Positions 17,295-28,300 of a stretch of DNA of 64,000 bases are shown in pieces (position 1 is the stretch's first letter; every line of letters begins with the position of its first letter). The position numbers and the translations under genes were made by a program. The notes beneath the pieces are model-generated. The model was not told the DNA's origin, did no database searches, and was given only the letters and a program-made list of their open reading frames with translations. The stretch spans positions 1 through 64,000 of the forward strand of contig CALFZM010000366.1 of NCBI GenBank assembly GCA_937952235.1. Direction: 5' to 3'. Source of the DNA: an uncultured Opitutia bacterium (GTDB lineage: Bacteria > Verrucomicrobiota > Verrucomicrobiia > Opitutales > Opitutaceae).

Positions 17295-18328
17295 TTGTAG
17301 CGGTTGCGAAGCCGGTTACGGAGCAGAATCGAGGCGGTGGCGATGAGGGCCACGATCACGAGGAAGACGAACGCCGTGCCGTACTGCACCCGCTCGGTGT
17401 ATTCGTTCTGCGGTATCTTCGAGCTGACGACGTAGATGTGGTACGGGAGCGCCATCACGCCCTGGAAGAAGAAGTCCGCGATGCGCTCCACCTCCCAAGG
17501 CAGCTTGTCGCGCACGACGTAGGCGGCGGTGAACATGATCGGCGCGGTCTCGCCCGCGACGCGCGCGATGCCGAGGATGGAGGAGGTGAGGATGCCGGGC
17601 AGCGCGTACGGCAGCACGTTCTTGCGGATCGTCTGCCACCGGGTCGCGCCGAGCGCGAGCGAGCCCTCGCGGAAGCCCTTCGGCACCGCCTTGAGCGACT
17701 CCTCGCTCGCCGTGATCACGACGGGCAGGACCATGAACGCCAGGGTGAACCAGCCCGCGAGCAGCGACACGTTCCAGCCGAAGAAAATCACGAACATGCC
17801 GAAGCCAAACAGGCCGAACACGATCGACGGCACGCCCGCGAGGTTGAGGATCGCGAGCCGGATGAAGCGGATGAACGCGCCGTCGCGGGCGTACTCGTTC
17901 AGGTAGATCGCGGCCGACACGCCCAGCGCGAGCGCGATGGTCATCGAGCCGACGACGAGCAGCACCGTGCCGACGATGCAGGGCCAGATGCCGCCGGCGG
18001 AATAGACGAAGCTTTCCGTTTTCACGTTGGCTGCGGCAGGATTCTGTTCCTTGAACGCGCGGAACTCCCGGTCGCCCATCTCCCGTTTCCGCCCTTCCCA
18101 TTCGAAGACGTAGAGCGACTCCGGCGCCTCGGTCAGGAACGTCGTGTTGATGAACGGAGGCGAGGCGGTGAACACGGTGCCCGCGCCCTTGAAGAAGATG
18201 TTGAGGAACACCGCCGCGCCGCACGCGAGGATGAAGTAGGTCGCCATCCGGAAGAGCCAGAACACCGCGCGCTCGCGGCGGTGCCCGCTCTCGGGCCGCG
18301 GTCGGAAGGCGTGATCGGGAGGGTTCAT
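17288..18328 (-). CDS. pstA: Phosphate ABC transporter permease PstA
   Basis: 346 aa, about six membrane spans, with the BPD permease loop [23 protein letters not shown] shown in part as [19 protein letters not shown] periplasmic stretch of about 90 residues after the first span ([11 protein letters not shown] upstream region) is longer than in E. coli PstA. Together with PstC it forms the inner-membrane channel. It starts 7 bp after the pstC stop. Confidence 0.92.
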   Translation of the reverse strand: MNPPDHAFRPRPESGHRRERAVFWLFRMATYFILACGAAVFLNIFFKGAGTVFTASPPFINTTFLTEAPESLYVFEWEGRKREMGDREFRAFKEQNPAAANVKTESFVYSAGGIWPCIVGTVLLVVGSMTIALALGVSAAIYLNEYARDGAFIRFIRLAILNLAGVPSIVFGLFGFGMFVIFFGWNVSLLAGWFTLAFMVLPVVITASEESLKAVPKGFREGSLALGATRWQTIRKNVLPYALPGILTSSILGIARVAGETAPIMFTAAYVVRDKLPWEVERIADFFFQGVMALPYHIYVVSSKIPQNEYTERVQYGTAFVFLVIVALIATASILLRNRLRNRYKW

Positions 18329-18335
18329 GGCGCGT

Positions 18336-19946
18336 TCAACCGACCGAGATGCGGTACCGGCGCACGATGCCCTGCGCCACGTAGTTGATGAGCAGCGAAA
18401 GGATGAAGAGCACGAGCCCCACGACGAACAGCGCGCGATAATGGATGCTGCCCCGCACGACCTCGCCCATCTCCTGCGCGATGATGCCCGTCATGGTGTG
18501 CACCGGCTCCGTCACGATCGCCAGGCCGCGGCTGAAATCGGGGATCGCGATCCGGTTGCCCGCGCACAGCAGCACGACCATCGTCTCGCCGATCACCCGG
18601 CCGAGCCCGAGCAGGACCGCCGAGATGATGCCCGAGAGCGAGGCCGGCACGATGATCTGCAGCGTCGTCTGCAGCCGGGACGCACCCAGGGCGTACGAAG
18701 CCTCCTTGAGCGCACTCGGGACGTTGTTGAGCGCATCCTCGGCGAGGGTGAAGATCGTCGGCACCGCGATCAGCGCGAGCAGGCAGCCCGCCGTGAGGAT
18801 GTTGAGCCGCTCGCTGTAGGGAAACCCTGGAATCCACGCCAGCCAGGGCTGCGCCGAGAGCGCCCGGAGCACCTGACCCAGCACGGCGATGCCGAAGAAA
18901 CCCAGCACCACCGAGGGAAAGGCCGAGATGAATTCGATGCACGGCTTGATGATCCGCTGTTCCCGCGTCGTCGCGATCTGGTTCACGTAGATCGCCGCGC
19001 CGACGCCGAGCGGCACAGCCAGCGCCAGCGCCACCAGCGAGACGAGCAGCGAGCCGACGAACAGCGGCAGGATGCCGTACCAGTCCTGCCAGAAACTCGC
19101 CGTCAGCCACTGCCGGCCGAAAAGGAAGGCGGTGAAGGACTGCCAGGCCGGCACCGGCCGCCGGAAATCCCACTGTTCGAGGTTGCGCTCCACCGCCGGG
19201 AAGCTCGCGAGGTACTCGCGCGTCAGCTCCTGCCACCGCACGAGCCGCCGGCGCAGTTCCTCGGTCGGCAGTGGCGGCAGTTCCGCGAGCTGCGCGGTGA
19301 GCTGGGTGGCGAACTGCCGGTTGACCTCCTTGTACTGCGGCAGCACGCCGAGCAGCGGTTGCAGCTCGGTCGCAAAATCCACCGGCACGATCGCCACGCG
19401 CTCCGCCTCGGCGACCTTGTTCTCGGCCAGGAGCTGGCGGCGTTCCTCCTTCTTGTCCTCGTTGACGATGAACTTGGTCTTGATCGCGGTCGCGAGTTCG
19501 CCGAGGTCGGAAACCATGCCGCGCAACGGCTCGACCGCGTCGCCGAACCGGCCGGCAAACTCGTCGAACGGCGCCAGCGCCGCACCGGCGTCTTCGAACG
19601 AGAGCTTCTTCTCCTCCGTCAGGTGGTTCACCGCCCGCAGCCGCACGTCGGAGAGGTAGCGGGTGAGGGCGGTGTGGTCCTCCGCCTGCTGCCGCATGTA
19701 ATCCACGTACTCGAGGCCGGCCTGGCGGTAGACCTCGAGGTTCTGCCGGTTCTGCCCGAAGAACCCGGCGCCTTCACGGAAGAGAAAGTAGGTGATGAGC
19801 GTCAGGACGACGATCGACATCAGGGCGTTGCCGCCGAAGAACACCCGGATGCAGTCCTCCACCGTGAGGCCGAGGAAGCGCAGCCGCTTCTTGTGCAGCA
19901 CGAAGCCAGGCGGCGGCGTGGTCGCGGTTTCGGCGGGGGGCGTCAT
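18336..19946 (-). CDS. pstC: Phosphate ABC transporter permease PstC with large periplasmic insert
   Basis: 536 aa from the ATG at 19946 (a GTG 18 bp upstream is possible). After the first membrane span ([15 protein letters not shown]) comes an insertion of roughly 200 mostly helical, charged residues (about 65-265). The canonical permease part follows, with the loop [15 protein letters not shown] and end [16 protein letters not shown]. Typical PstC is about 300-320 aa, so the insert nearly doubles the protein. It is in frame with no disruption and probably projects toward PstS. Confidence 0.9.
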   Translation of the reverse strand: MTPPAETATTPPPGFVLHKKRLRFLGLTVEDCIRVFFGGNALMSIVVLTLITYFLFREGAGFFGQNRQNLEVYRQAGLEYVDYMRQQAEDHTALTRYLSDVRLRAVNHLTEEKKLSFEDAGAALAPFDEFAGRFGDAVEPLRGMVSDLGELATAIKTKFIVNEDKKEERRQLLAENKVAEAERVAIVPVDFATELQPLLGVLPQYKEVNRQFATQLTAQLAELPPLPTEELRRRLVRWQELTREYLASFPAVERNLEQWDFRRPVPAWQSFTAFLFGRQWLTASFWQDWYGILPLFVGSLLVSLVALALAVPLGVGAAIYVNQIATTREQRIIKPCIEFISAFPSVVLGFFGIAVLGQVLRALSAQPWLAWIPGFPYSERLNILTAGCLLALIAVPTIFTLAEDALNNVPSALKEASYALGASRLQTTLQIIVPASLSGIISAVLLGLGRVIGETMVVLLCAGNRIAIPDFSRGLAIVTEPVHTMTGIIAQEMGEVVRGSIHYRALFVVGLVLFILSLLINYVAQGIVRRYRISVG

Positions 19947-19967
19947 GGCACGGCGGCGCGGCACCGC

Positions 19968-20774
19968 TCAGCGGATCGGCACGAACCCGATCTTGGCCGC
20001 GATCTTCTGGCCCTCGTCGCTCAGGGTGAACTCGATGAACTTAGCCGCCTCGCCGGAGGGCTCCCCGTTGGTATAGTAGAACGTCGGCCGCGCGTAGCCG
20101 TACTTCTTCGAGAGCACGGTGTCCTTCGAAGGCGAGACTCCGTCGATCGGCACGACCTTCACGCCCTCGGCGCTGATGTACGCGAGGCCGACATAGCCGA
20201 TGCCGTTGGGATTCTTCGCCACCTCCGATGCGATCTGCTCGTTCCCCGCCATCTTCTGCGAGGCCTTGGCGTAATCGCGCTTCTTCATCGCGAGGTCCTT
20301 CCAGTCCTGATACGTGCCGGAGGAGGTGTTGCGCGTGTAGACGGAGATCTTGCCCGGCCGGCCGCCGACCGCGGACCAGTCCGTCACATCTCCGGTGAAG
20401 ATCTGCTCCACCTGCCGCAGGCTGAGCTTCGCGATCGGACTGTTGGCGTTCACGATCACGGCCATGCCGTCGTGCGCGACGATGATGGGCTTGAGCGACA
20501 CGCCCTTGGCCTGGGCCTGCGAGACTTCCGTGGGCCGCGCCCGGCGGCTCGACATGCCGATCTGGGCCGTGCCGTCGATGATGGCCGCGATGCCGGTGGT
20601 GGAGCCTTCCGCCGCGATCTCGAACGAGACGCCGGGGTGGCGCGCCCGGTACTCCTCGGCCAGCGTGGGGACCAGCTTGGCGCCGAGGGTGTCGGAACCC
20701 TTGATGACGAGCTTCTGGGCGAGGGCCGGAGCAGCCGCGGCCAGCGCGGCGAGGAGAACGAGGGTGGTTTTCAT
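19968..20774 (-). CDS. pstS: Phosphate-binding protein PstS
   Basis: 268 aa with a signal peptide (LVLLAALAAAAPALA). The PBP motifs are KGSDTLGAKLVPTLAEEY, AEGSTTGIAAIIDGTAQIGMSSR and NTSSGTYQDWKDL, which include the Ser/Thr/Arg phosphate ligands. It captures phosphate in the periplasm for PstCA. It is the second gene of the block, 33 bp after the porin gene. Confidence 0.92.
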   Translation of the reverse strand: MKTTLVLLAALAAAAPALAQKLVIKGSDTLGAKLVPTLAEEYRARHPGVSFEIAAEGSTTGIAAIIDGTAQIGMSSRRARPTEVSQAQAKGVSLKPIIVAHDGMAVIVNANSPIAKLSLRQVEQIFTGDVTDWSAVGGRPGKISVYTRNTSSGTYQDWKDLAMKKRDYAKASQKMAGNEQIASEVAKNPNGIGYVGLAYISAEGVKVVPIDGVSPSKDTVLSKKYGYARPTFYYTNGEPSGEAAKFIEFTLSDEGQKIAAKIGFVPIR

Positions 20775-20807
20775 GTGGTGGTGGTGTTCGCGGGGCGGCC
20801 GCGGAGT

Positions 20808-22100
20808 CTAGAACTGCATCTGCATCTGGGAACGCACGCCCACGGCCTTCGCCTCGGCGGGGGCGCCGGCGGGCGTGTCCTTGGTTTTTCCATACACGAG
20901 GCCCAGCTGGTACTTGAGGTCGTTGCCGCGCAGGTACCAGTTCACGCCGGTGAACCAGCCGTGGAACCGGTCCATCGTCGCCCCGGCGGGAGCGGAGCGC
21001 ACGACGTCGGCCAGGTTGAGCCCGCGGCCATCGGTATCCAGCGCCTCGAACCGCAGCATCGCCTCCACCACGGGCGTCAGGAACACGCCCGTCTGGATGA
21101 AATAACCCGCGGGCCGGGCATCGCGCGTCGCGGAGGCGCCACGCTCGACATCGGCCATCAGGTACTCGGCCATGACGTTGACGCGCTCGGTCTTGAAGTC
21201 GATGAACGCGGACTGGAGCGTGAGATCGAAGCCGCGCCCGAGGTTGGCCGTGCCCGCGCCGCCCTGGTCGGGCAGGAATCCCGCGCCCACGCCGGCGAGC
21301 CAGGTGCCGGTCTCGCCGATACGACCGTTGAAACCGAAGGTGGCCCAGTACGCGGGGCGGTTGTTCGTGGCGTCACCGGCCGCCGAGGCGATGGTGAAGT
21401 TCTCCGTGCGCTCCGGGTTGGTGACCGCGGCGGTGTAAACCAGGCCCGTGCGCGCATTGAGCTCCCGCTTGCCGTCCAGGAAGATGCCGATGCGGTAACT
21501 GGCGGCGCCCAGGCGGCGACCGTTGTTGGGTTCGACGAAATAGCGCGTGACCCCCGACCGCTCGATCGAGCGGAGATCGCCGCTCGACGCCCGCTCCTCG
21601 TAGCCGACCGCGACCTTGCGCAGGCCAAAGTTGAAACTGAGGTCGGTCGTCGGCTTCCACTCGATGATGGCGTCGTCGTAGCCGCTCGAGGCGAAATCGT
21701 ACGTCATCGTCACCCCCCAGTTGCCCCCCACCCCAGCCTTCAGCGTAAGGTACATCCGGCGCAGGAACGCATGGTTGGTCGCGACCGGACCGAACGCCGC
21801 GCCCGGTGTCTCGGAGTCGAGATAAGCGTACTGCGCCTGCATGCGCATGCCGACGCTGAGTCGGTCGGTCGACTTCCCGTTGGCCATCGCGCGGGAAGGC
21901 ACGGTGTTGTTCTCCCGTACCAGCTCCGCCCGGATGTCCTCCGCTTCCTGATGGGTGAGGATGCCCTTCCGAATCAGGGCGTCGATCAACGCCCCGCTCT
22001 CCTGGCCCGACACCGTCGCCGGGCCACAAAAGAGCCCGCCGGCGATTCCCAGGACCAGGAAGAGCGGGCGGGCGGGGGGGATGGCAGGGAGCGGCAACAT
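20808..22100 (-). CDS. Phosphate-selective porin-like outer-membrane protein (OprP/OprO type)
   Basis: 430 aa. Signal peptide, then a short N-terminal helix common in these porins (ALIDALIRKGILTHQEAEDIRAEL shown in part: ILTHQEAEDIRAELVRE), then a beta-barrel with alternating aromatic strands (WGVTMTYDFASSGYDDAIIEW) ending MQMQF. Members of this family let phosphate or polyphosphate cross the outer membrane. As first gene of the block, just downstream of a Pho-box-like array, it probably serves PstS. Confidence 0.85.
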   Translation of the reverse strand: MLPLPAIPPARPLFLVLGIAGGLFCGPATVSGQESGALIDALIRKGILTHQEAEDIRAELVRENNTVPSRAMANGKSTDRLSVGMRMQAQYAYLDSETPGAAFGPVATNHAFLRRMYLTLKAGVGGNWGVTMTYDFASSGYDDAIIEWKPTTDLSFNFGLRKVAVGYEERASSGDLRSIERSGVTRYFVEPNNGRRLGAASYRIGIFLDGKRELNARTGLVYTAAVTNPERTENFTIASAAGDATNNRPAYWATFGFNGRIGETGTWLAGVGAGFLPDQGGAGTANLGRGFDLTLQSAFIDFKTERVNVMAEYLMADVERGASATRDARPAGYFIQTGVFLTPVVEAMLRFEALDTDGRGLNLADVVRSAPAGATMDRFHGWFTGVNWYLRGNDLKYQLGLVYGKTKDTPAGAPAEAKAVGVRSQMQMQF

Positions 22101-22129
22101 GAATTTCGACCTGACTGTGGGGGGCGAAT

Positions 22130-22211
22130 GTTACGAATAGGTGGCGTCCGCGTTACGAAATGGGCGCAAAATGGTCACGGACCGTCCGGAAGCGTTACAG
22201 ACCGGTCACAA
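22130..22211 (-). promoter_or_regulatory. Pho-box-like array upstream of porin-pst-pho block
   Basis: Read on the minus strand, TTGTGAC-CGGT-CTGTAAC (22194-22211) matches the E. coli Pho box (CTGTCAT N4 CTGTCAY) in layout and in most positions. CCGTGAC (22174-22180), TCGTAAC (22152-22158) and TCGTAAC (22130-22136) follow at steps of 20, 22 and 22 bp, two helical turns each. The array ends 30 bp before the porin ATG. No clear -10 was identified. Confidence 0.68.
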
Positions 22212-22247
22212 GGCGCCAGGCGTCCGGGCACCCGGCGCGCCGCCGCC

Positions 22248-22787
22248 TCACAGGACCCACTGTCCTGCCGCCGCCGCCACCAGCCCCGCCGCACTGGCGA
22301 GCGCGAGCACGACGCGCGGCACGTCGGGACAAAGCTGGCGGCCCATGCCCCACACCGCGTGGGCCACGACCGCGACAGCGGCAAGTTTCAGGCCCCGCAA
22401 CCAGCCGGCGTCACCCACCCCGGCGAAAGAGGCGAAACCATACGCGAACAGGATCATCAGGAGGGCCGAGGGCAGCGTGAAACAGAGCGACGCCAGCAAC
22501 GCGCCCGCCAGCCCCCCACGCAGGAAGCCCAGGGCGAAAACGACCTGACTGCTCGAAGGTCCGGGCAGGAAGTTGCACAGCGCCACGCGTTCCGCGTACG
22601 CCTCCTCATTGAGCCACCGCCGCCGGACCACGAACTCCGCATGCAGGTAACCAAGGTGGGCGACCGGGCCGCCGAACGAGGTGCAGCCCAGCCGGAGGAA
22701 CGCGGCTGCGATCTCCCCCAGGCCACGCCAGCCGGCGCCCCGCGCGTTGCGCTGCCCCGCCCTCCCCTCCTGTAGCGCTGCTGTCAT
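22248..22787 (-). CDS. Single-domain chromate transporter-like protein (ChrA N-type)
   Basis: 179 aa. One CHR domain only, with FGGPVAHLGYLHAEFV, LCNFLPGPSSSQVVFALG and five to six membrane spans. Short CHR proteins normally occur as tandem pairs of N- and C-type; long ChrA carries both halves in about 400 aa. No second half is present on either side. It is therefore either a lone subunit or the remnant of a longer gene. The ATG at 22787 was chosen because upstream sequence in frame has no family similarity. Confidence 0.7.
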   Translation of the reverse strand: MTAALQEGRAGQRNARGAGWRGLGEIAAAFLRLGCTSFGGPVAHLGYLHAEFVVRRRWLNEEAYAERVALCNFLPGPSSSQVVFALGFLRGGLAGALLASLCFTLPSALLMILFAYGFASFAGVGDAGWLRGLKLAAVAVVAHAVWGMGRQLCPDVPRVVLALASAAGLVAAAAGQWVL

Positions 22788-22887
22788 CGCCCGTGCTGCC
22801 GCCGGGAAGGGCCGCTCGCCGCCGGCCGGGCTTCCCAAGGCCGAAATCACGCCGACCGCGAGCGGCTCTCCTCCTCGCGTCCGCCGG

Positions 22888-24294
22888 CTACTGGCCGGTC
22901 GCGAAGCGCAGCGCGTACTGCGCCTGGTTGTACTCCGCCACCGTGGACACGTAATCGCGTCGGGCGCGGGCAAGTTCCTCCTCCGCCTGCAGGTCCTCGA
23001 GCACGGCGCCGACACCCGTCTCGCGCCGCTGCCGCGAGAGGCGCGCCGTCTGGTCGGCGGCCTCGAGGGCCTTCTGCGCGAGGCCGATCTGCGCCGCCAG
23101 CGACCGCAGCCGCACGTGCTGCTCCACGACCTGGCGCCGGATGGCATCGCGGACCTTCTCCTGTTCGAATTCGCCCTGCCGTTCCCGGGCCGCGGTCTCC
23201 CGCTGACGCGGCCGGTCGAAAAGCCCGCCGGGACCGATCCGCCAGCTCACACCGAAACTAAGGTCGCTGCTCAGGTCGAAATCGCGCGTGAGGGTCGACC
23301 CTTCCGGGCCGCCCCCCAGCCCGCCGATCGACGCCTGCGCCCCGATGGTCGGGATCAGGGGGCCGCGGGTCGCGGCGCGCCGCTGCGTCCGCGCCGCCTC
23401 GAGCCGCGCCGCCGCCTCGTCGAGCTCCGGCCGGTTCGCCAGCGCGCGCGCAATCAGGGTGCCAAGGTCGTCGCCCGGTGCGGAGATGTCGATCGGCGCC
23501 ACGTCGACGTCCGCCGGCGTCAGCTCCACGGCCGGATCGAGCCGCAGGATCTCGGCGAGTCGCGCCGCCGCGGCCCTTTGTTCGCCCTGCAGGCGGACGT
23601 GGGTGAGGAGCGCGCGCTCGCGGGCCGCGCGCACCCGCGCGACGTCGCCGGCAAACGCGAGCCCGGCCTCGGCCATCACGCCCAGTTGTTCGCCGTGCCG
23701 GCCGGCGATCGCGGCCGCCTCCCCGGCGGCCTTGGCGGCGGCATGGGTCCGGACCAGTTCGAAATATCCGCTCGCCGCCCGCAGCGTCACCTCCCGCTGC
23801 CGGCCCGCGAGCGCCGCCTCCTGCGACCGCACGACCTGCTTCGCGACGAGGTCGTGATAGTAGGTCTCGCCCAGGTCGAGCTGGACGTTCAACGCCAGGC
23901 CCAGCGCGAGCGACTGCTTGTCGGCATCGAGGATCGGACCGTTGACCGCCTGGATGTTCTCCTCGTGGCGCCGCACGACGATGCCCGGCGCGAGGAACGG
24001 CAGGTAGCGCGCGCGGATGCCCTCGCCGGCCGCCCGGGCCTCGGCCACCTTCTCCCGCGCGATCTGCACGTCGAGGTTGGCCGCGCCGGCGAGCCGCAGG
24101 GCGGTGGGAAGATCGATGACGCCGTTCGGCGGCGCCGGCGTCTCAGCCGCGGCCAGCGCGGCCGGCAGGGCAGCGACGGCCAGCAGCAGGGCCCCGACGT
24201 GGAACGCGCCGCCCCCCCGGCGCGGGAGCGAACGCCCCCGCGAAGCGAAGCGCGCCGGAGTCAGCGCGCTCCCGGTCAAGGATCCGGACTTCAT
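22888..24294 (-). CDS. TolC-family outer-membrane efflux protein
   Basis: 468 aa. Signal segment (VGALLLAVAALPAALAAAE), then two outer-membrane efflux protein repeats rich in Ala/Glu/Arg helices that build the periplasmic tunnel (for example VARVRAARERALLTHVRLQGEQR). It forms the outer-membrane duct for the RND pump encoded upstream. The adaptor stop overlaps its ATG (ATGA). Confidence 0.88.
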   Translation of the reverse strand: MKSGSLTGSALTPARFASRGRSLPRRGGGAFHVGALLLAVAALPAALAAAETPAPPNGVIDLPTALRLAGAANLDVQIAREKVAEARAAGEGIRARYLPFLAPGIVVRRHEENIQAVNGPILDADKQSLALGLALNVQLDLGETYYHDLVAKQVVRSQEAALAGRQREVTLRAASGYFELVRTHAAAKAAGEAAAIAGRHGEQLGVMAEAGLAFAGDVARVRAARERALLTHVRLQGEQRAAAARLAEILRLDPAVELTPADVDVAPIDISAPGDDLGTLIARALANRPELDEAAARLEAARTQRRAATRGPLIPTIGAQASIGGLGGGPEGSTLTRDFDLSSDLSFGVSWRIGPGGLFDRPRQRETAARERQGEFEQEKVRDAIRRQVVEQHVRLRSLAAQIGLAQKALEAADQTARLSRQRRETGVGAVLEDLQAEEELARARRDYVSTVAEYNQAQYALRFATGQ

Positions 24295-25337
24295 TTGACC
24301 TCCACCGCGTTGACCGCCTGGCCGTTGACCAGCGGCACCTTGCCCGGGACGAGCACGCGCGTCGCCGGCGCGATCCCCTCGGTGATCTCCACGCTGGTGC
24401 CGTCGTTGAAGCCGTACTTGACGGGCACGCGCACGGCCTTGCCGTCGACCAGGGTGAAGAGGAAACCCGCCGCCTTCTCCCGCACCAGCGCGGCGGCCGG
24501 GACCAGCAGGACATTGGTCCGCAATTCCACGCCGATCCGCACCGACACGTACATGCCGGGCCGGAGCGCGAGGTCGGGATTGGGCAGGTCGGCCTCGACC
24601 AGCAGCGAGCGGGTCGCCTCGTCGAGCGCGCCGGTATGCCGCGTCACCGTGCCGCGGAACGTCCGGCCCGGCAGCGATTCGGCCGTCACCACGACCGGTT
24701 GTCCCGGCTGCACGCGCGCCGACTCGATCTCCGGCACTGCCACGCGCACGCGGATCGTGGAGTAATCCATCAGGGTCACGATCGCCGCCGCCGCCGGGTT
24801 GCCGCCGGCGGTCGCCGCAGGCACGAACGCTCCGGGGTCGACGTAGCGCATGGTCACGACGCCCGCGAACGGCGCGGTCAGCCGGCTGTAGCGCAGCAGC
24901 GTCTCGTTGTAGTTGATGGCGGCCCTGGCCGTCTCGAGCCGGGCCTGGGCGATGTCCGCCGCCTGCGGCGTGATGAGGTCCGGCGCCTTGGCCCGCGCGG
25001 CCAGCACGCGTTCCGCCTCCGCCTGCGCGATCTTCAGCTCGGCGTCGTGCCTGGCGCGCTCGGCGACGAGCTCCGGCAGCTCGAGCTCCGCCACCACCTG
25101 CCCCGACCGCACGGTGTCGCCCTTGTCCACCGCGATGCTCTTCAGGTAGCCGGCGACCTTGGCGTGCAGCGTCACCTGCTGGTTCGCCCGCAGCGTGCCG
25201 GGGAGCGTGACAAAGCGATGGATGTCGCCCCGGCGCGGGCTGGTCACGCCTGCCTCCGGCGGAGCCGCGGGCGTCTGGGCGGACAACGGAGCGGCGGCAA
25301 ACAGCACGCCAAGGACGAGACAGCGGGGGCAGGACAT
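24291..25337 (-). CDS. RND efflux periplasmic adaptor (MFP/HlyD type)
   Basis: 348 aa from the ATG at 25337, which opens on a signal peptide (CLVLGVLFAAAPLSAQ). An in-frame ATG at 25409, overlapping the pump stop, would add 24 residues. Lipoyl/barrel-sandwich halves (HAKVAGYLKSIAVDKGDTVRSGQ and YSRLTAPFAGVVTMRYVDPGAF) flank an alpha-hairpin (about 75-125), followed by beta-barrel and membrane-proximal domains. It couples the pump to the TolC-like duct. Confidence 0.88.
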   Translation of the reverse strand: MSCPRCLVLGVLFAAAPLSAQTPAAPPEAGVTSPRRGDIHRFVTLPGTLRANQQVTLHAKVAGYLKSIAVDKGDTVRSGQVVAELELPELVAERARHDAELKIAQAEAERVLAARAKAPDLITPQAADIAQARLETARAAINYNETLLRYSRLTAPFAGVVTMRYVDPGAFVPAATAGGNPAAAAIVTLMDYSTIRVRVAVPEIESARVQPGQPVVVTAESLPGRTFRGTVTRHTGALDEATRSLLVEADLPNPDLALRPGMYVSVRIGVELRTNVLLVPAAALVREKAAGFLFTLVDGKAVRVPVKYGFNDGTSVEITEGIAPATRVLVPGKVPLVNGQAVNAVEVK

Positions 25338-25398
25338 GATGGAAGGGAAGCGAGGCTGGCGCCCCGCCGCGCGCGACCGGCGAGGGGCGAGGGTGGGG

Positions 25399-28300
25399 TC
25401 AGCGTTCATGGGTGGTCACACCGGTGAAATGCCCGCTCTGGGGATCGTGGGGGTCCAGCGAGGGCGAACGCACGCGGCGCGTGGTGAGGATGGCGAAGAA
25501 GCTGGGCAGGACGAGGAGCGTGGCGAGTGTCGCCAGCGCCAAGCCGCCCACCACCGAACGGCCGAGCGGGGCGATCTGGTCGCCACCTTCGCCCAGGCCC
25601 AGCGCGAGCGGCATCATGCCGGCGATCATGGCAAAGCTCGTCATCAGGATCGGCCGGAGCCGGCTGCGGCCGCCCTCGACCCCGGCCGTCAACGGGTTGC
25701 CCGAGGCGCGGCGCGCCTGCTCGGCGAACGTCACGAGCAGGATCGCGTTGGCCACCGCCACGCCGACCGCCATGATCGCGCCCATCGCGGACTGGATGTT
25801 GAGCGTCGTGCCCGTGAGCCAGAGCGCCAGCACCACTCCGACCAGCACCGCCGGGACGGTCGAGACCACGACCAGCGCGAGCCGCACCGACTGGAAGCTC
25901 GCCATCAACATCAGGAAGATCACGACGACCGCGATCACGAGGCCGGACGAGAAGCCTTCCAGCAACTGCTCGAGCGGGACGATCTGGCCGCGGTAATCGA
26001 TCTTCGTGCGCGCCTCCGGCGGCGCCCCGGCGGCCGCCACCGCCGAGCGCACGGCGCGCATGACCGTGCCGAGGTCGGAGCCGTGGAGGTTCGCCGTGAT
26101 GCTGAGCAGCCGCACGACATTGTAGCGCTCATAGACGCCGACCGAGGTTCCCGTGGTGATCGTGGCGAGATTGCGCAGCAGGACGGTACCGTTCCCGCCC
26201 GCCGAGACCGGGACGTTGCCGAGGTCCTCGAGCGACGTCGTCTTCGACTCGGGAATCTGCACCTGCACGTTGAAACTGATGCCGCTGCCCGGGTCGGCCC
26301 AGAAGACGGGCGTCGTGAATCGACTCGAGGTGGTCGCCGCGACGAGCGACTTCGTCACGTCGGAAATCTTCACGCCGAGCAGGCCCGCGCGCTCGCGGTC
26401 CACATTCACGGCGATGGACGGATAATCGAGCGTCTGCGCGATCTGCACGTCGCGCAGCGCGGGGATTTTCTTCAGCTCCCCGATGATCCGGTCGGCATAG
26501 CCCTTCGCCACCGGCAGCGGCGAGCCGCTGATCGCGATCTCGATGGGCGTCGGCGAGCCGAAGCTCATGACCCGCGAGACGATGTCCTGCGGTTCGAACG
26601 AAAACCGCACGTCGGGCATTTCCCGCGCGAACACGCCGCGCAGCCGTTCCTTGAAGTCCTCGATCCGCAGCCCGGTGCCGGGCTTGAGCTGCACCGCGAG
26701 CCACCCCTCCTCCGGTCCACTGTTCCAGAGGTGCACGAGGTTCACCGGGAAGCTGGAGTTGTGCACGCCGACCATGCCGATGCTGACCTCGATCTTCTCG
26801 GCCCCGCCCGCCTCGCGCCCGATGAGGTCCAGCACGCGCTTCGCCAGCGCCTCGGTGTGGTCGACCCGCGTGCCGCTCGGCGCCCGCAGCCGCACGGCAA
26901 ACTGGCCGTTGTCGGCCTTGGGAAAAATCTCCGTGCCCAGCCGGCCGCCGATCGACCAGATGATCCCGCCGCACACCGCGAGATAGACCAGGACCACCGG
27001 CCAGCGCGCCACCGCGACCGCGCCCACGACCCGGCTGTAACCGCGCTGCAGCCGGCCGAAGAAGGATGACTCGTGCACGTGCCCCGCCTGCCCGCGGAGG
27101 AACCAGACCGAGAGCACCGGCACCAGCGTGCTCGACAGCAGGTAGGATGCGATCATCGCGAAGCCGACCGAGAGCGCCATCGGCACGAACAGCGCCTTGG
27201 CCGCCCCGACCATGAAGAACGCCGGGATGAACACCGCCAGGATGCACAGCATCGCGAGCAGCCGCGGCCCCGCGGTCTCGAGCGTGCCCTCGTAGGCGGC
27301 GGCCGCCACCGGCTTCCCGCGGGCGAGGTGCGAGTGGATGTTCTCGACCGCCACCGTCGCCTCGTCGACCAGGATGCCGATCGCGAGCGCCAGGCCGCCG
27401 AGCGTCATGAGGTGGATCTGCTGCCCGGTGATCCACAGGGCGCAGATCGCCGCGAGCAGGGCGACGGGGATGTTGATCACCACGATGAACGCGCTGCGCC
27501 AGTCGCGCAGGAAGAGCAGCACCATGAGCCCGGTGAGGAGCGCGCCGAGGCCGCCCTCCTTGACCACGTCCATGATCGAGCGGTTCACCACCGGCGACTG
27601 GTCGAAGACGTAGCTGACCTTGATGTCGTCGGGCAGGATCTTCTGGAACTCGGGAATGTTCTTCCTGACCAGGTCGACCACCGCGAGCGTCGAGGCGTCG
27701 CCGCGCTTCGTGACCGGCAGGTAGACCGTGCGCAGGCCGTTGGCGAGGGCGTGCCCGGTGGTGACGTCGGCGCCGTCCTCCACCGTGCCGACGTCGCGCA
27801 GGAACACCGCGGCGCCGTTCCCTCCACGCTTGAGCGGCACCGCCTCGAGGTCCTTCGGGTTCTTCACGATCGCGTTCATCTCCACGATCGGATACTTGTC
27901 CCCGAGGTTCATGTTGCCCGACGGGCTGATGGGGTTGGACTCCGCCAGCGCCTGCACGATCTCGTCGGGCGAGAGCCCGTAGGCGCGCATCCGCTCCGGG
28001 TTCACGTTGACGATGATGCCGCGCGAGCTGCCGCCGAACGGCGGGGGCGCCGACACGCCCGGCAGCGTCGCAAACGACGGCCGCACGCGGTTGAGCGCCT
28101 GATCCTGCATTTCGCCGAGCGTGCGATTGGGATTGTCCGTCGAGAAAACCAGGTACCCGACCGCCACGCTGCCGGCGTCGAATCGCGTGACGAACGGCGC
28201 CGGCGTGCCCGCCGGCATGAAGGCGCGCGAGCGGTTCACGTACGCGATCACCTCGGAGAGCGCCTGCGCCATGTCCGTGCCCGGATGGAACTGGAGCTTC

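Noticed and set aside
18327..22775. Very long open frames on the strand opposite the pst genes, and similar long frames elsewhere
   Set aside because: They are antisense to genes with full family motifs, have low-complexity Arg/Ala/His-rich translations, and arise from high GC.
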